Source: Hermetia illucens (Eukaryota > Arthropoda > Insecta > Diptera > Stratiomyidae). Taken from it: a stretch of 64,000 bases of DNA. This document shows positions 54,741 to 64,000 of this stretch, piece by piece (position 1 is the stretch's first letter; every line of letters begins with the position of its first letter). Position numbers and translations under genes: made by a program. The notes below the pieces were generated by a model. That model saw nothing but the letters and a program-made list of their open reading frames with translations. It did no database searches and was not told the DNA's origin. Where the stretch lies: contig NC_051852.1 in NCBI RefSeq assembly GCF_905115235.1, forward strand, positions 118,186,027 through 118,250,026. Direction: 5' to 3'.

Positions 54741-55374
54741 ATCGGAAGCTGGATGCTTCAGATATAAAAGGTTTTGTGTATTTCTTTTATAAAAACCATT
54801 TGTGTTCCATTAGTAGGTAACACATAATATATGCATATATTATGTAAGAATATCCACTTTCGCGTTATAGATACATTCAAAGTGTTGAATTTGACTGAAG
54901 CGAAAACTTTCACTTATTATAACTTTATTAATAATAGTGTGATTTCCACCAAACTTAGTACGCTCATGTTCTATAATAGAGCCTACATTGCCTCATGATT
55001 CTAGGATAAACTTGAGGGGGGTTTTATAGTCAATTACTAAAAATTATAGTAATATACTACTATTATTAACTTTATTTGAACCGATATCGGTATGGATAGG
55101 TATTTCGAAGCCTAGATACCACATAGTGGCAGCCTCCACGTTCCGTTAAACAAATTATCACTTTCAACTCCCGCACTCGCCACTTTTCCTATTTGTTGGG
55201 GACCCCCACTTAAATTTGACATAGAATGATGTAACTCACTATGTGCGTGAGCGTGCACAGTTCCCACCTTTCCAATCACTATAACCGTTCCCGTGAAAAA
55301 TCGGTGTGACAAACAAACAGACATCCAGACAGACAGTAAACCGATAATGTTTTACACAAAGCCTTAAAAATGGA
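54730..55374 (-). repeat. Palindrome-ended GTCY repeat, reversed copy
   Basis: On the minus strand it runs from a degraded AAGGCTTTGTGTAAAACATT start through GGTTTACTGTCTGTCTGGAT, GGTGGGAACTGTGCACGC, a GGTATTTCGAAGC-type body, and GAAGCATCCAGCTTCCGATT at the far end. It truncates the LINE at 54,000-54,740 within the first codons of its endonuclease. Confidence 0.75.
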
Positions 55375-55385
55375 ATAATGCTGGT

Positions 55386-56200
55386 TCAAGAACCCTGGGT
55401 GTACCGGGGGCAGGTTGTGTGTGTGTGTTCGATATGGGGAAGAGGCAAAGCCTCTGAGCACTCAGACTCTAATGGTCTATTGTAATCGATTCCTCCGTCT
55501 AACGGAATATCCCGAATTCGTTTATGTATCGCAGGATTTCCGTTAGTGTCAGTACCAAAAATTTGATGTCTGATGCGTCCATAGGCGAGGCACTCACATA
55601 GAAAGTATTCCGTAGATTCCACTTCCTCATTACAGGAAGGACACGGGAAAATTCCATTTCTGAGACAAATGTCCAGCTAGTGAATTATGGCTAGTCAGAA
55701 TGCTCACAACACTTCCGCAAGTCTTCATGCTTTTTGACAGGATAAATTTTGTCGTATGTTTGTTTGGTACTGACAGCATGTGGTGTGTTTAACAGCATTA
55801 AGGCTCATGGGGTAAGTTGAACTCCCTTTTGCTAAAGTATTCGGAATTCATTTCCCTCTACACCACAATGACCAGTTACCCAGACTAGTTCCAACAGAGT
55901 CCAATCGACTTCTACATTATTCAACAATTTTTGAAGTAATTAAAGGGCTGCTCAACGCCTTCAATGCAGCGCTATCGCTAAAAATTATCATACGCTTGCC
56001 ATTCAACCGCTCATCAATCATCCAGGTTGCCGCTCTTAGGATCGCATACACTCCAGCCTGAAAGACCGTTGTATATTGCCCCAAGGGAAAAGCCCACTTC
56101 AAACATTAAGAAAACCAACCAAAGCTCCTTTTCCACGACTAACAGTCGTGACTGGGTCTTATCTATAAACATTGGGGGAAGCCAACCTCCGCGCAACAGG
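55386..56200 (-). mobile_element. LINE RNase H and C-terminal fragment, copy 1
   Basis: The minus strand encodes an RNase H piece (KWAFPLGQYTTVFQAGVYAI, then ATWMIDERLNGKRMIIFSDS, then ALSSPLITSKIVE) and, further 3', a zinc-finger-like tail (MESTEYFLCECLAYGRIRHQ). This is the end of a Jockey/LOA-type ORF2 with RNase H. It is broken; a related copy follows at 56,206-56,800. Confidence 0.75.
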
Positions 56201-56205
56201 TTACT

Positions 56206-56800
56206 TACATAGAAAGTGTTCCCCGGATTCCGCTTCCAAACTCATGTCATCCTGTAATATTCCCCTTATAAACACATATCACGCTATTGAGTTGTAGCCA
56301 GTTATACTTCTGCATTTCTTCCTGTTTGTGGGCAAGACAAACTTTACGGAAAATTGAATTTTCCTCGGATAGCTAAGTGGTTAGAGCACAAGGCTGTCGT
56401 ACGGAGGGTCGCGGTTCTAATCTCGCTGGTGACAGTGGGATTTGTATCGTGATTTGACTTCGTGAATGAGTACCTAAGTCAAATCAGAGTAATAATCTCG
56501 GGCGAGCGCAATGCTGACCACATTGCCTCCTACAGTCTACTATAGTGTACCGTTACGATCTTGAATGAAGTGCTCTAACACACTTCAAGGCCCTGAACCA
56601 ATATGGATTATTATTATTATTGAGAAATGGTTGAAACCCCGACAAAATTTTCTATACCTTAGTGGCAAATGAAGGTAGAACAAACTTTGCACTTGTCGTT
56701 CAATAGCTCGTCTATCACCAAAGTGACCTCTTCTAGGATCGAATATATTTCAGGCTGAGAGATGTATATTATCTCGATCTGGAACTTTTGACGATTAAAG
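56206..56800 (-). mobile_element. LINE RNase H and C-terminal fragment, copy 2
   Basis: The nucleotide sequence parallels 55,594-56,080 (ACATAGAAAGTGTTCCCCGGATTCCGCTTCC at 56,212; GTTCAATAGCTCGTCTATCA at 56,699), but it is more diverged and split by a SINE at 56,363-56,622. It represents an older copy of the same LINE end lying in tandem with copy 1. Confidence 0.65.
56363..56622 (+). mobile_element. tRNA-derived SINE, copy 2
   Basis: Pol III box A TAGCTAAGTGG (56,370-56,380) and box B GGTTCTAATCT (56,413-56,423) are in the correct order and spacing. A tRNA-unrelated body and an (ATT)n tail end near 56,622. It aligns with the reversed copy at 27,825-28,102. It lies inside LINE remains. Confidence 0.88.
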
Positions 56801-57345
56801 AGTCTTTAGTTGGCTGGGGAACTGCAGCATTACTGCCAAAAGGTTCATTCAACTTTATTCTATCCACTTTTATTTGGATTTTGTTTAGTATGACGGTCTT
56901 TTCGTCCACATTAGTAGAACTGCATTACAATTAATGGTGAACTGGCAGTGAGAGTTCGTTTTCACCCGCCAGTTTCCATCTCTGAAGTGTAAATTGTGAG
57001 ATCAATTACTTCACTCACCCTTGGCCCGGTCCGACGTTCATAGTGATAAAGTCAGCTGGAGTGGTAAAATCAAATAACCTTCCTTCCCTAGAATTGCTCG
57101 CTGGTCGATTACTTACCTTTCCTTGATAAGGAAGGAAAATCCTCGAGGGAAGCAAAAGTGACGTCGGCAGCTAAGCGGCAATCAAAAGCTTAAACCAAGG
57201 TGTGACTACTGTACCGAGGGCTAACCTTAATACCATTGCCGCGTGGAAAGGCTAATCATACGCTCATACGTCCATTTGGAAATACTTTGGCAAACTCGAA
57301 CTGGTTCTTATACTTGCCAATCATGTGATTTCCAGATTCATCTTT
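56801..57345. other. No gene recognised
   Basis: No supported frame or repeat was identified between LINE remains. Confidence 0.45.
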
Positions 57346-57349
57346 AAAA

Positions 57350-57540
57350 AGACATATTCCATATTCCATATTCCAAAAAAGAAGCGTGGTCGATAAATGA
57401 CCATGAGTCTTTTTGAATTACTAACCAAATAATCTTCACCGCCGAGCCAGTCATGATCATGATGTTCTCCGGGAATCCGATTATGGAACTGGCCCGGCTG
57501 TGGAAAAATGGCGACCAAATTTCATTGATAGCTGAAGAAT
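57350..57540 (+). mobile_element. LINE RNase H fragment
   Basis: The plus strand is homologous to the reverse complement of about 38,200-38,340: ATGTTCTCCGGGAATCCGAT, then ATGGAACTGGCCCG, which encodes the MFSGNPIMELARC segment of the RNase H domain. It is a short dead fragment immediately before the Jockey-like LINE. Confidence 0.7.
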
Positions 57541-57544
57541 ATTT

Positions 57545-60500
57545 GCGACAAAAATGGCAGGGTTGATTTCGCTGTCAGACAACAGCCTGACATAGTCTTG
57601 ATTTCAGAAACCCACCTCAATCCGAGGCATTCGATAACATTCAAGGATTTCGAATTCGTGAGGAACGATAGACGAAATTGTGATGGGGGAGGTGGTACCG
57701 GAATACTTGTGGGTCGCCATTATCGTTTCAGGCATATTAATAGGCCTGAATTTGAAACCTTTGAGTGTATCGAAGTCTCATGTATTCTTTTTTCACTGCC
57801 TAGAGGAGGGAATTTATACATTCTGTCAGTCTATGCAGTGGGAAACAACCGAGCCAAGTTCAAGGAGGAATTTCATTCTCTGTTTACGATACTCGAACTG
57901 AATAGGCTAAGCATACCTCGTGGCTAAACGCCACAAACAATCCCAGAGGGGTATTCCTCAAATCTTGGATAGAGCAATACCAGATAGAGTATAAATGCGA
58001 ATTATATGGGTCAGAGAGTCCAACCTGGCCGATGGCAAATTCCTATCTGGATTTGTGCATTGCTGACGCGCGCTTGAACTTTAATTTTAGGAATCCTCAA
58101 CGGAAACTACAGACTCTTCCTTACGATAGCGATCATAACGCTATTCTTATTGAAGTTCTGTTTGATGGACGAAGAGTTCGCCTTCTGCCGATGGACAGTG
58201 GCGTCCACAGGCTGAACTTTAAACAAACAAATTGGAAGAAATTCCAAGAGAGGTTTATTCGGGGATATCGAGAGGAATGCCCACCTCTTGATGGGAAAAA
58301 CGATAGTACAATTGCACCAGGTGACAGGAACTTGAGCAACGAGGAAATACTTCAGTATCTTCTCAAGCTGGAGAACTTGACGCTGGAAACAATTGAACAA
58401 GTCGTCCCTAAGATTAAACCTCGCAATAATATGGAAGGATATGAAACTGCAGCCATAAAACGGTTGAAAAAAGTGAAAAGCCTTCTGCTCACTCGCGTCA
58501 ACAAAATCTATCGAATATATGGGGACTATCATCATCCCATATTGGTTGAGTTCAAATCACTTCTAAAGATCGCGCGGGATCTTATCCCTCAACATTACGT
58601 AAATGAAGTGAACTTCCAATGGCGGGAGAAGTTAAAGGGTATTTCACCGAGCGATCCAGATTCCATGTTTAGTAAGAAAAATACGTTATTCCGGAAGAAG
58701 TCACGAATAACTGTGCCGAGAATTAAAGTCGGTGGCAGCGAGATACAACACCTTATTGACTCAGGTATAGACACGAATAGTGTAACTGCTGATGCGCAAG
58801 GCAATTACATTGTGATGGATGATGCTCTGAAACTCGAACTTATAGGGGAACGCTTTGAATCGGTGCATCGGCCCAGAACGGACTTAGAACCAACGCGACT
58901 TTCGGAAATTGTAGAACGAGATGTCCACAATTTCAAATATAGCCTGAACGGCACCACAGTTCTCCAATTTAGCTCTGCGTTGCAGGCTGATCTCATACCG
59001 AGTGATAATCTGCTTGATTACTTTGTCTCATGTGTAGACTTAACTTCCATATTCAGAAGAGTAAACAGTAAGAGATCATCCGGTATGGATGGCATTCCCA
59101 ACGTGGTCCTCAGGCATTTACCAGACATTGCCATTCGTAATTATTGCATTTTGTTCAATAATTTATTGAACAATTCCTTCTTTCCAGGACAATGGAAGAA
59201 AGCCCGAGTATTCCCGATTTTAAAGAGAGGGAAGGATTCATCCAGCCCTCAAAGCTACCGCCCAATCAGTTTGCTGCCTAACATCAGCAAGGTGTTTGAG
59301 GTTTTGGTATTGAAAGCCTTGAACGGGCATATAAAGAAGAAGGAATTATTGCCGAACGCGCAATTCGGATTTCGATCTGGACATTCGACAATACATGCAA
59401 TAACGAAGGTAACGTCTGATATTTGCTGGCGGATTAACAATGGTGAGTGCGTAGGCGCTTGCCTTATAGACATGGAGAAAGCCTTTGATACCGTCTGGTT
59501 GGATGGACTGATTTTCAGGCTCCTGAAGAATGAGTTTCCCAGTCACCTCGTAACGATGATGTGTAGTATGCTGTATGGCAAGTGCTTTGTCATTACGGAC
59601 GGAAATCTCACTACTAACAGAGAATTTCATGTTCTGAATGGATTACAGCAAGGGACAGTGACTGCGCCTACACTTTTTGCGGTATTTGCCGACGAATTGC
59701 TCAATTCTTTCGATTTTAATAAATCTCCTAAAAGGTCGTTGGTTGCCTTTGCTGACGATCTGATAGCCTACACGGCGCACAAGAAGGTAACTGAGGTGCA
59801 AGTTGAACTTCAGAAGATGTTCGCTGATATTAAGTTCTTCACGAACAGTTGGCGGATGAAAATCAATGCGCAAAAGTGTGAAACGATTCTGTTTCGAAAT
59901 TCCTTGGCGTATGCCAGTAGGAACTTGAAAAGGAATTGGAGAGATTTCCACATTGTCGCGAACGAGGATAGTTCTGAGCGCATTCCTCATAAGAAGTGCG
60001 TTAGATACCTGGGTGTGCGTCTTGACGAGCGTCTCCAATTTAATGAGCACGTTAAAGTCGCGCTAGAGAGCGCTCGCAAGGCATTCATGTCTCTCCGAAG
60101 ACTCTTTTATGCTCCACATCTTAGCCGGAAGGTTAAGATTATTTGTTATCTTACTTTGGTTAGACCGGTGCTCACCTACGGGTGTGCTATCTGGTTTAAT
60201 TTGAGTGCTAGCCAAATGGAGAAAATAAGGATCTTTGAAAGGAAATGTCTGCGTGCTTGCACGGGGCTTAATAGGACTACTTCGTCAAACTATGAGCACT
60301 ACATAACTAATGAAGTGATGTATGCAGCTGCTGCTGTGCCAAGAATCGACACAGTTATCGTCAGATTGATTCGGAATCATATAGTGCGATCTGCTTCGCA
60401 TGGTGAGAACCCTTGGGTTTCGCAGCCGTTCTCCCCAAATGATGGGTATTTCGAGAAAACTCTCACGACAGGCTTCATTCCTCCCGAAGCGTTCGTGTAT

Positions 60501-61237
60501 CTTGACAGGAATGGTCTAATTCTTGATTCTGCCGGTGATCCGGTTATGTATCATATACATAGACGGGCCACCGACAAAAGGATAGAATACCCCCCGAATT
60601 TGACAGTGGGGCTCCGTGATTCGACTGGAGATACTCCAGAGCGAGAGCAATTGACATTAAGCGGGATGAAAAAGAGAAATCTTGGTACTGGTGGCTGCGG
60701 GATGCCGGTTAGCGGTGGCCGTGCTCAGTCCTGCCATTTGTTTCTTGGTGGGGCTTTGTAAATATGTATACATTGAACGGGTGCTGATTTTGTCTCCAGT
60801 TGTAACTTATAAATACATACGTTATTATTCTTTGTTTTTTTTGTATGGATGTTATTGTAAAAAAAAGAAAAAATGTATAATATAAAATATATAATTATGA
60901 TAGTTTTAAGAACAATAATTTAAGTTAAAAGTATCTTTTGAAGCAATCAAATATTTATTATTACTTTTATATTTCTTTATTTGCCACTAAGGCCAAGTGA
61001 ATTCTGTCGGGTTTTTGACCATTTCCCGACAACTTATTGTAAAATTAGATTTTCATTTCTTACTGTTTCTCTTCTCTGTCTGTAAATCGTTATTCAAAAA
61101 TTTTGAGAGCCCACAGTGGCCATTAGATTTAAGTTATTTTTGTTATTTTAAAAGACTGTTTTTTTATTGTTCATTTTTCCAATCTATTTACTATTGTTAA
61201 CTATTTCTTAAAAATAAAAACGAAAAAAAAAAAAAAC
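57545..61237 (+). mobile_element. Jockey-like LINE, comparatively young
   Basis: A 5'-shortened non-LTR retrotransposon with most of ORF2, a 3' UTR (60,762-61,220) and an A-rich tail (61,222-61,236). The endonuclease begins near 57,570 (QQPDIVLISETHLNPRHS) and is readable to about 57,910. A small deletion with frame change then removes the GDxN region, and the frame resumes at about 57,915 (LNATNNPRGVFLKSWIEQYQ) and stays open to 60,761. No ORF1 is present. Single-frame RT preservation suggests a fairly recent insertion. Confidence 0.88.
58032..60761 (+). CDS. LINE ORF2 protein: endonuclease end and reverse transcriptase
   Basis: A 909-residue open frame; the first Met is at 58,032 but the coding frame is open from about 57,915, so the Met is not a natural start. 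Domains: the end of an APE-type endonuclease (LPYDSDHNAILIEV, with the catalytic DH pair), a linker with SSGMDGIPNVVLRHL (about 345), then the RT with SYRPISLLPNISKVFEVL (about 410), NAQFGFRSGHSTIHA (about 445), CLIDMEKAFDTVW (about 475), LNGLQQGTVTAPTLF (about 535), LVAFADDLIAY (FADD, about 573) and KCVRYLGVRLDERL (about 657). The thumb and a C-terminal domain without RNase H follow. The RT catalytic aspartates are present. The QQGTV variant in place of PQGS is distinctive. Confidence 0.88.
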   Translation: MANSYLDLCIADARLNFNFRNPQRKLQTLPYDSDHNAILIEVLFDGRRVRLLPMDSGVHRLNFKQTNWKKFQERFIRGYREECPPLDGKNDSTIAPGDRNLSNEEILQYLLKLENLTLETIEQVVPKIKPRNNMEGYETAAIKRLKKVKSLLLTRVNKIYRIYGDYHHPILVEFKSLLKIARDLIPQHYVNEVNFQWREKLKGISPSDPDSMFSKKNTLFRKKSRITVPRIKVGGSEIQHLIDSGIDTNSVTADAQGNYIVMDDALKLELIGERFESVHRPRTDLEPTRLSEIVERDVHNFKYSLNGTTVLQFSSALQADLIPSDNLLDYFVSCVDLTSIFRRVNSKRSSGMDGIPNVVLRHLPDIAIRNYCILFNNLLNNSFFPGQWKKARVFPILKRGKDSSSPQSYRPISLLPNISKVFEVLVLKALNGHIKKKELLPNAQFGFRSGHSTIHAITKVTSDICWRINNGECVGACLIDMEKAFDTVWLDGLIFRLLKNEFPSHLVTMMCSMLYGKCFVITDGNLTTNREFHVLNGLQQGTVTAPTLFAVFADELLNSFDFNKSPKRSLVAFADDLIAYTAHKKVTEVQVELQKMFADIKFFTNSWRMKINAQKCETILFRNSLAYASRNLKRNWRDFHIVANEDSSERIPHKKCVRYLGVRLDERLQFNEHVKVALESARKAFMSLRRLFYAPHLSRKVKIICYLTLVRPVLTYGCAIWFNLSASQMEKIRIFERKCLRACTGLNRTTSSNYEHYITNEVMYAAAAVPRIDTVIVRLIRNHIVRSASHGENPWVSQPFSPNDGYFEKTLTTGFIPPEAFVYLDRNGLILDSAGDPVMYHIHRRATDKRIEYPPNLTVGLRDSTGDTPEREQLTLSGMKKRNLGTGGCGMPVSGGRAQSCHLFLGGAL

Positions 61238-61499
61238 TATTCGAATTTATTCCGGCAGTCGATTGGGGCGCCAGAACACTTCAATATCGCTGTAAATGAG
61301 GAAATTATCAAACTGGCTCGCTTGGGGTTTGAGGAGGAGGAGAAGGCACTGCACTTCATCCCGACCTCCTTACATCTCAGACGATGATAACTAGGTACGT
61401 TTTTTCTTCGGCGAAGGATCTTCAAAAGCATGCGAAAGCCTGAGGCGGAAGTTTATTAAATAGGCGATTTCGGGGGTAATATAAAGGGCCTAACAAAAA

Positions 61500-63990
61500 G
61501 CTTTTAGCTACAACTTCCCGTACTAAACTGAATTAAAACCTCTAAACTGAACTGAAACAAGACATGGCTGCTGTGTCTACACTCCATGAGTTGCCACTGT
61601 TGTAAGGACACGCTGCCCCTGCCCCTTTTTCCATAAACGCCGAGGAAAAGTTCCAGTCTCTTACCGGAAAGTTCGGTATTTCGTCTGGCCCTGGTCAATC
61701 TAGTCAACCAAGGCAGGTTGCTAGCTTTTTGGCGTTCGTGCCCCGAGTTCTGCGCTTTTAAAGTAGAGTCGCCATTTTAAATCCATAAGGCGCCATCAAA
61801 CTCGTGGTCGCTCCCTTGTAGTTTGATCTACGCGCGGGTTACTGCTGGTAATCACGTCAGCTACGGATCCCACGCTGCGGACAGCCTTGCAGTTTCGCGG
61901 TTCGACTTCCCTCCACTGGACAACGGAAAAACTGAGCCCGCCTCTTTCGGATCACAGCACAAAAATCTCGCTTCTTGATGAACTCCGGTTCTTCCCTCAA
62001 CATTTTTCCAAAGTGGTTTGTCGTCAAGCCCCTTCCGAAACAAGCTCTCGTCCTGCAGGCAGCTAACAGCACGCCTTTTACCACTTAGGGCACTCGACAG
62101 CTATCCTTGGAACTTCGACTATGCCGACCCCATGAATGGCTTTTCGTCATCGCCGACGTTCAGACGCTATCTTCCAAGCACACGCATTCACTCATCATCG
62201 CCTGATAACTGATTTCCGCATTCGGCGTCTTTTGGAGAACAAAACATGTTCATCTACAGGTTGCACGCTCGCCGTGTTCTAAGGATCCACTCGATCAGCG
62301 CTCAGTCGACTTTAAAAATCACAAATGGTGCTGGCGGCGTGACCAACAAACAGCTGCTAGTCAAACATTTTAAAACTGCTGGGGCTGTACTGGCGATTTA
62401 CTGGTACACCAGCAAATCATCACCACCTGACAGCCAATCTTCTCACAGCCTCACCGCGGCAAAGAGAATTCGATGTCATCGAATCAATTAGCTACTCCCT
62501 AACCCATGGTTCCCAAGGAAGGCGGTGCTTGGCGCGTCAAAGGTGACTATCGTTAGCTCAACGCGTGTATGCGGCCTGACCGCTACCCACTATCAACAAT
62601 CGCGGATTTACTTCAGGACGCCAGCGACACAGTCTTCTTTATCATCGATCTGCAGTGAGCATTTTACCAAATCCCCATCGCCTCTTAAGGCATATGCAAG
62701 ACTGCGGTTGGTTCGAGTTTTGGGCATGCCACTCGGTCTCCGGAATGCAGTTCAAACGATGCAATATAGCCTAGGTTATTTGCTCGGGAAGCTGCCGTTC
62801 GCTCGTGTCTACCAAGACGATTTTCTAGTGTTCTCGAGCACAATTATCGACATCTCTAGCAGCAGTTCGACCTACTCTATGCTTCAAAGCTCCAGCCCAA
62901 CTGAAGTAAATGTGAGGTTGGCCTACGAGACGTTATTTTAGCCGCTTATCATCTTAGCGAGAAAGATTTACGGCCACAAGCGCCAAAAACAGAAGTCAAT
63001 CCGGGGTTCCTCAGGCCAATGAACTCTTTACAACTTAGACCCTTGCTTGGAATACTGAAGCCACTGAGCTGGAATGAGCTTGGAATACTGAAGCCACTGA
63101 GCTCCAAGTGTCGCTTCATGAACTTCTCAAAGGTTGTTCTATGAAGGAAGCAGCATTAAATTGGACACTTGAGGCTGCATTTGAACACTGCAACCACAGT
63201 ATATTTGTAGCCGCCAATTCCGCAGGATCATTGCCGTTGGGGCAACATTATACTAACAGCTACCTGATGGAGTTTGGATACCGCTGGGATTTTTTTCCAG
63301 ACAGCTATTGTAGACTGAACGACGGTTCTCTATCTACGATCGCGAGCTTCTAGCAGTCCTTGCAGCTGTAACATTTTTTAAGCATGTCTAGGAGGGTCGT
63401 CAACTTGTGATTCAATTTAATTATCGCTAAGCTTGTTCAATTCGTAGGAGCTCACCATATCCACACAAAGCCGTACCACTCTCAGGGGAATGGTATGGTT
63501 GAGCACTTGCGCTGGACACGTAAGGGTACGCTTAGGTACGATCCGGAGACACCTTTGTTCCTGGCACTTCCAGCAGCACTGCTCGGCATGCATACCATCT
63601 ACAAGAAAGACCTTCAGGCTTCAGAAGCCGAGATGGTATTCGGCTGTGCATGCCGGGTGAATTCTTCGTTCCACAGGGTATTTCTTCAAGCAGTACACAC
63701 GATTTCATCGTTAACTTACTCAACTCGCCAAGTGCTATCTGCCAAGCATGCAACCCAGCATCCATTTGAGTTTAAGAGCCTCGCCACTGGTAACTATACG
63801 TCTTCCGCCGCGTTGATACCACTAAGAAGCCCCTGAAAAAGGCGTACCCTGGTCCACACCGTACCATAAAGAGAGTCGACTACCGCACCTTCGTCATAGA
63901 CGTTAGCGGGGTTGCTAATCTATGGATCATGTAAAGCCAGCGTATTTAGAGCAGGCCCACCACCAACCACGACAATTGTCTTTTCAGCAC
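61500..63990 (+). mobile_element. Ty3/gypsy pol fossil (CsRn1-like)
   Basis: Plus-strand pol remains: RT pieces at about 62,525-62,850 (a VPKEGGAWRVKGDYR-like start, LGMPLGLRNAVQTMQ, VYQDDFLVFS) and an RNase H-like piece near 63,250. Integrase remains run from about 63,420 (IVKLVQFVGAHHIHTKPYHS-like, then TIYKKDLQASEAEMVFGCAC), with the post-integrase end to the window edge. It is old and broken, with many breaks. It may be the same family as 5.2 kb and 10.4 kb. Confidence 0.7.
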
Positions 63991-64000
63991 CCGTCAGCTC

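Noticed and set aside
56363-56440. A tRNA gene
   Set aside because: Boxes A and B are present, but the cloverleaf arms are not convincingly paired and the sequence continues into a SINE body shared with 27,825-28,102.

Overview
This is eukaryotic, AT-rich, repeat-dense DNA, almost certainly from an insect and most likely a fly (Diptera). The evidence is four spliced insect-type galectin genes with short GT-AG introns, R1/LOA-, RTE- and Jockey-like LINEs, a Penelope-like element, an insect errantivirus-type LTR element with an env-like frame, and a GTCY-microsatellite repeat resembling the mini-me/DINE repeats of flies. There are no operons or bacterial signals. The species cannot be named from the sequence. 

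The only host genes I can support are a dispersed cluster of four single-domain galectins. Gal-1 (13.7-15.0 kb, minus), Gal-2 (21.4-22.2 kb, minus), Gal-3 (36.2-36.8 kb, minus) and Gal-4 (53.0-53.6 kb, plus) share a 27-base first coding exon of nine codons, a phase-0 first intron, and an 18-bp GATA-type motif (consensus CGATAAGATWAYTTCTG) lying 79-118 bp upstream of the ATG. Gal-1 and Gal-2 add a proline-rich linker, a glycine-zipper-like hydrophobic segment and, from a separate third exon, a histidine-rich tail: HHGPP repeats in Gal-1 and eight consecutive histidines in Gal-2. Gal-3 and Gal-4 are tail-less. Gal-3 has lost the His/(Asn/Ser)/Arg sugar-contact triplet that the other three largely keep. 

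Nearly everything else is transposable-element sequence in layers. Region by region: 0-4.9 kb LINE remains; 5.2-6.3 kb Ty3-type gag fossil; 6.3-10.1 kb RTE-type LINE remains; 10.4-10.9 kb Ty3 pol fossil; 12.1-13.1 kb LINE end with a 342-bp insertion; 15.9-21.0 kb R1/LOA LINE patchwork; 23.0-24.6 kb two copies of a palindrome-ended GTCY repeat; 24.6-26.1 kb RTE LINE; 27.0-31.0 kb LINE remains with a tRNA-derived SINE; 31.3-33.8 kb BEL/Pao fossil; 33.9-35.4 kb tandem repeats of uncertain origin; 37.4-41.8 kb LINE with another LINE inside it; 42.0-51.4 kb Penelope-like element split by a young errantivirus-like element; 51.5-57.5 kb LINE, SINE and GTCY-repeat remains around Gal-4; 57.5-61.2 kb a comparatively fresh Jockey-like LINE; 61.5-64.0 kb a decayed Ty3 fossil. 

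The most notable items are the errantivirus-like element at 43,079-50,893 (identical 306-bp LTRs, 4-bp target duplication), whose pol frame ends in a clear Ulp1/SENP-type SUMO-protease domain, and the His-tailed, glycine-zipper galectins with their shared promoter motif.
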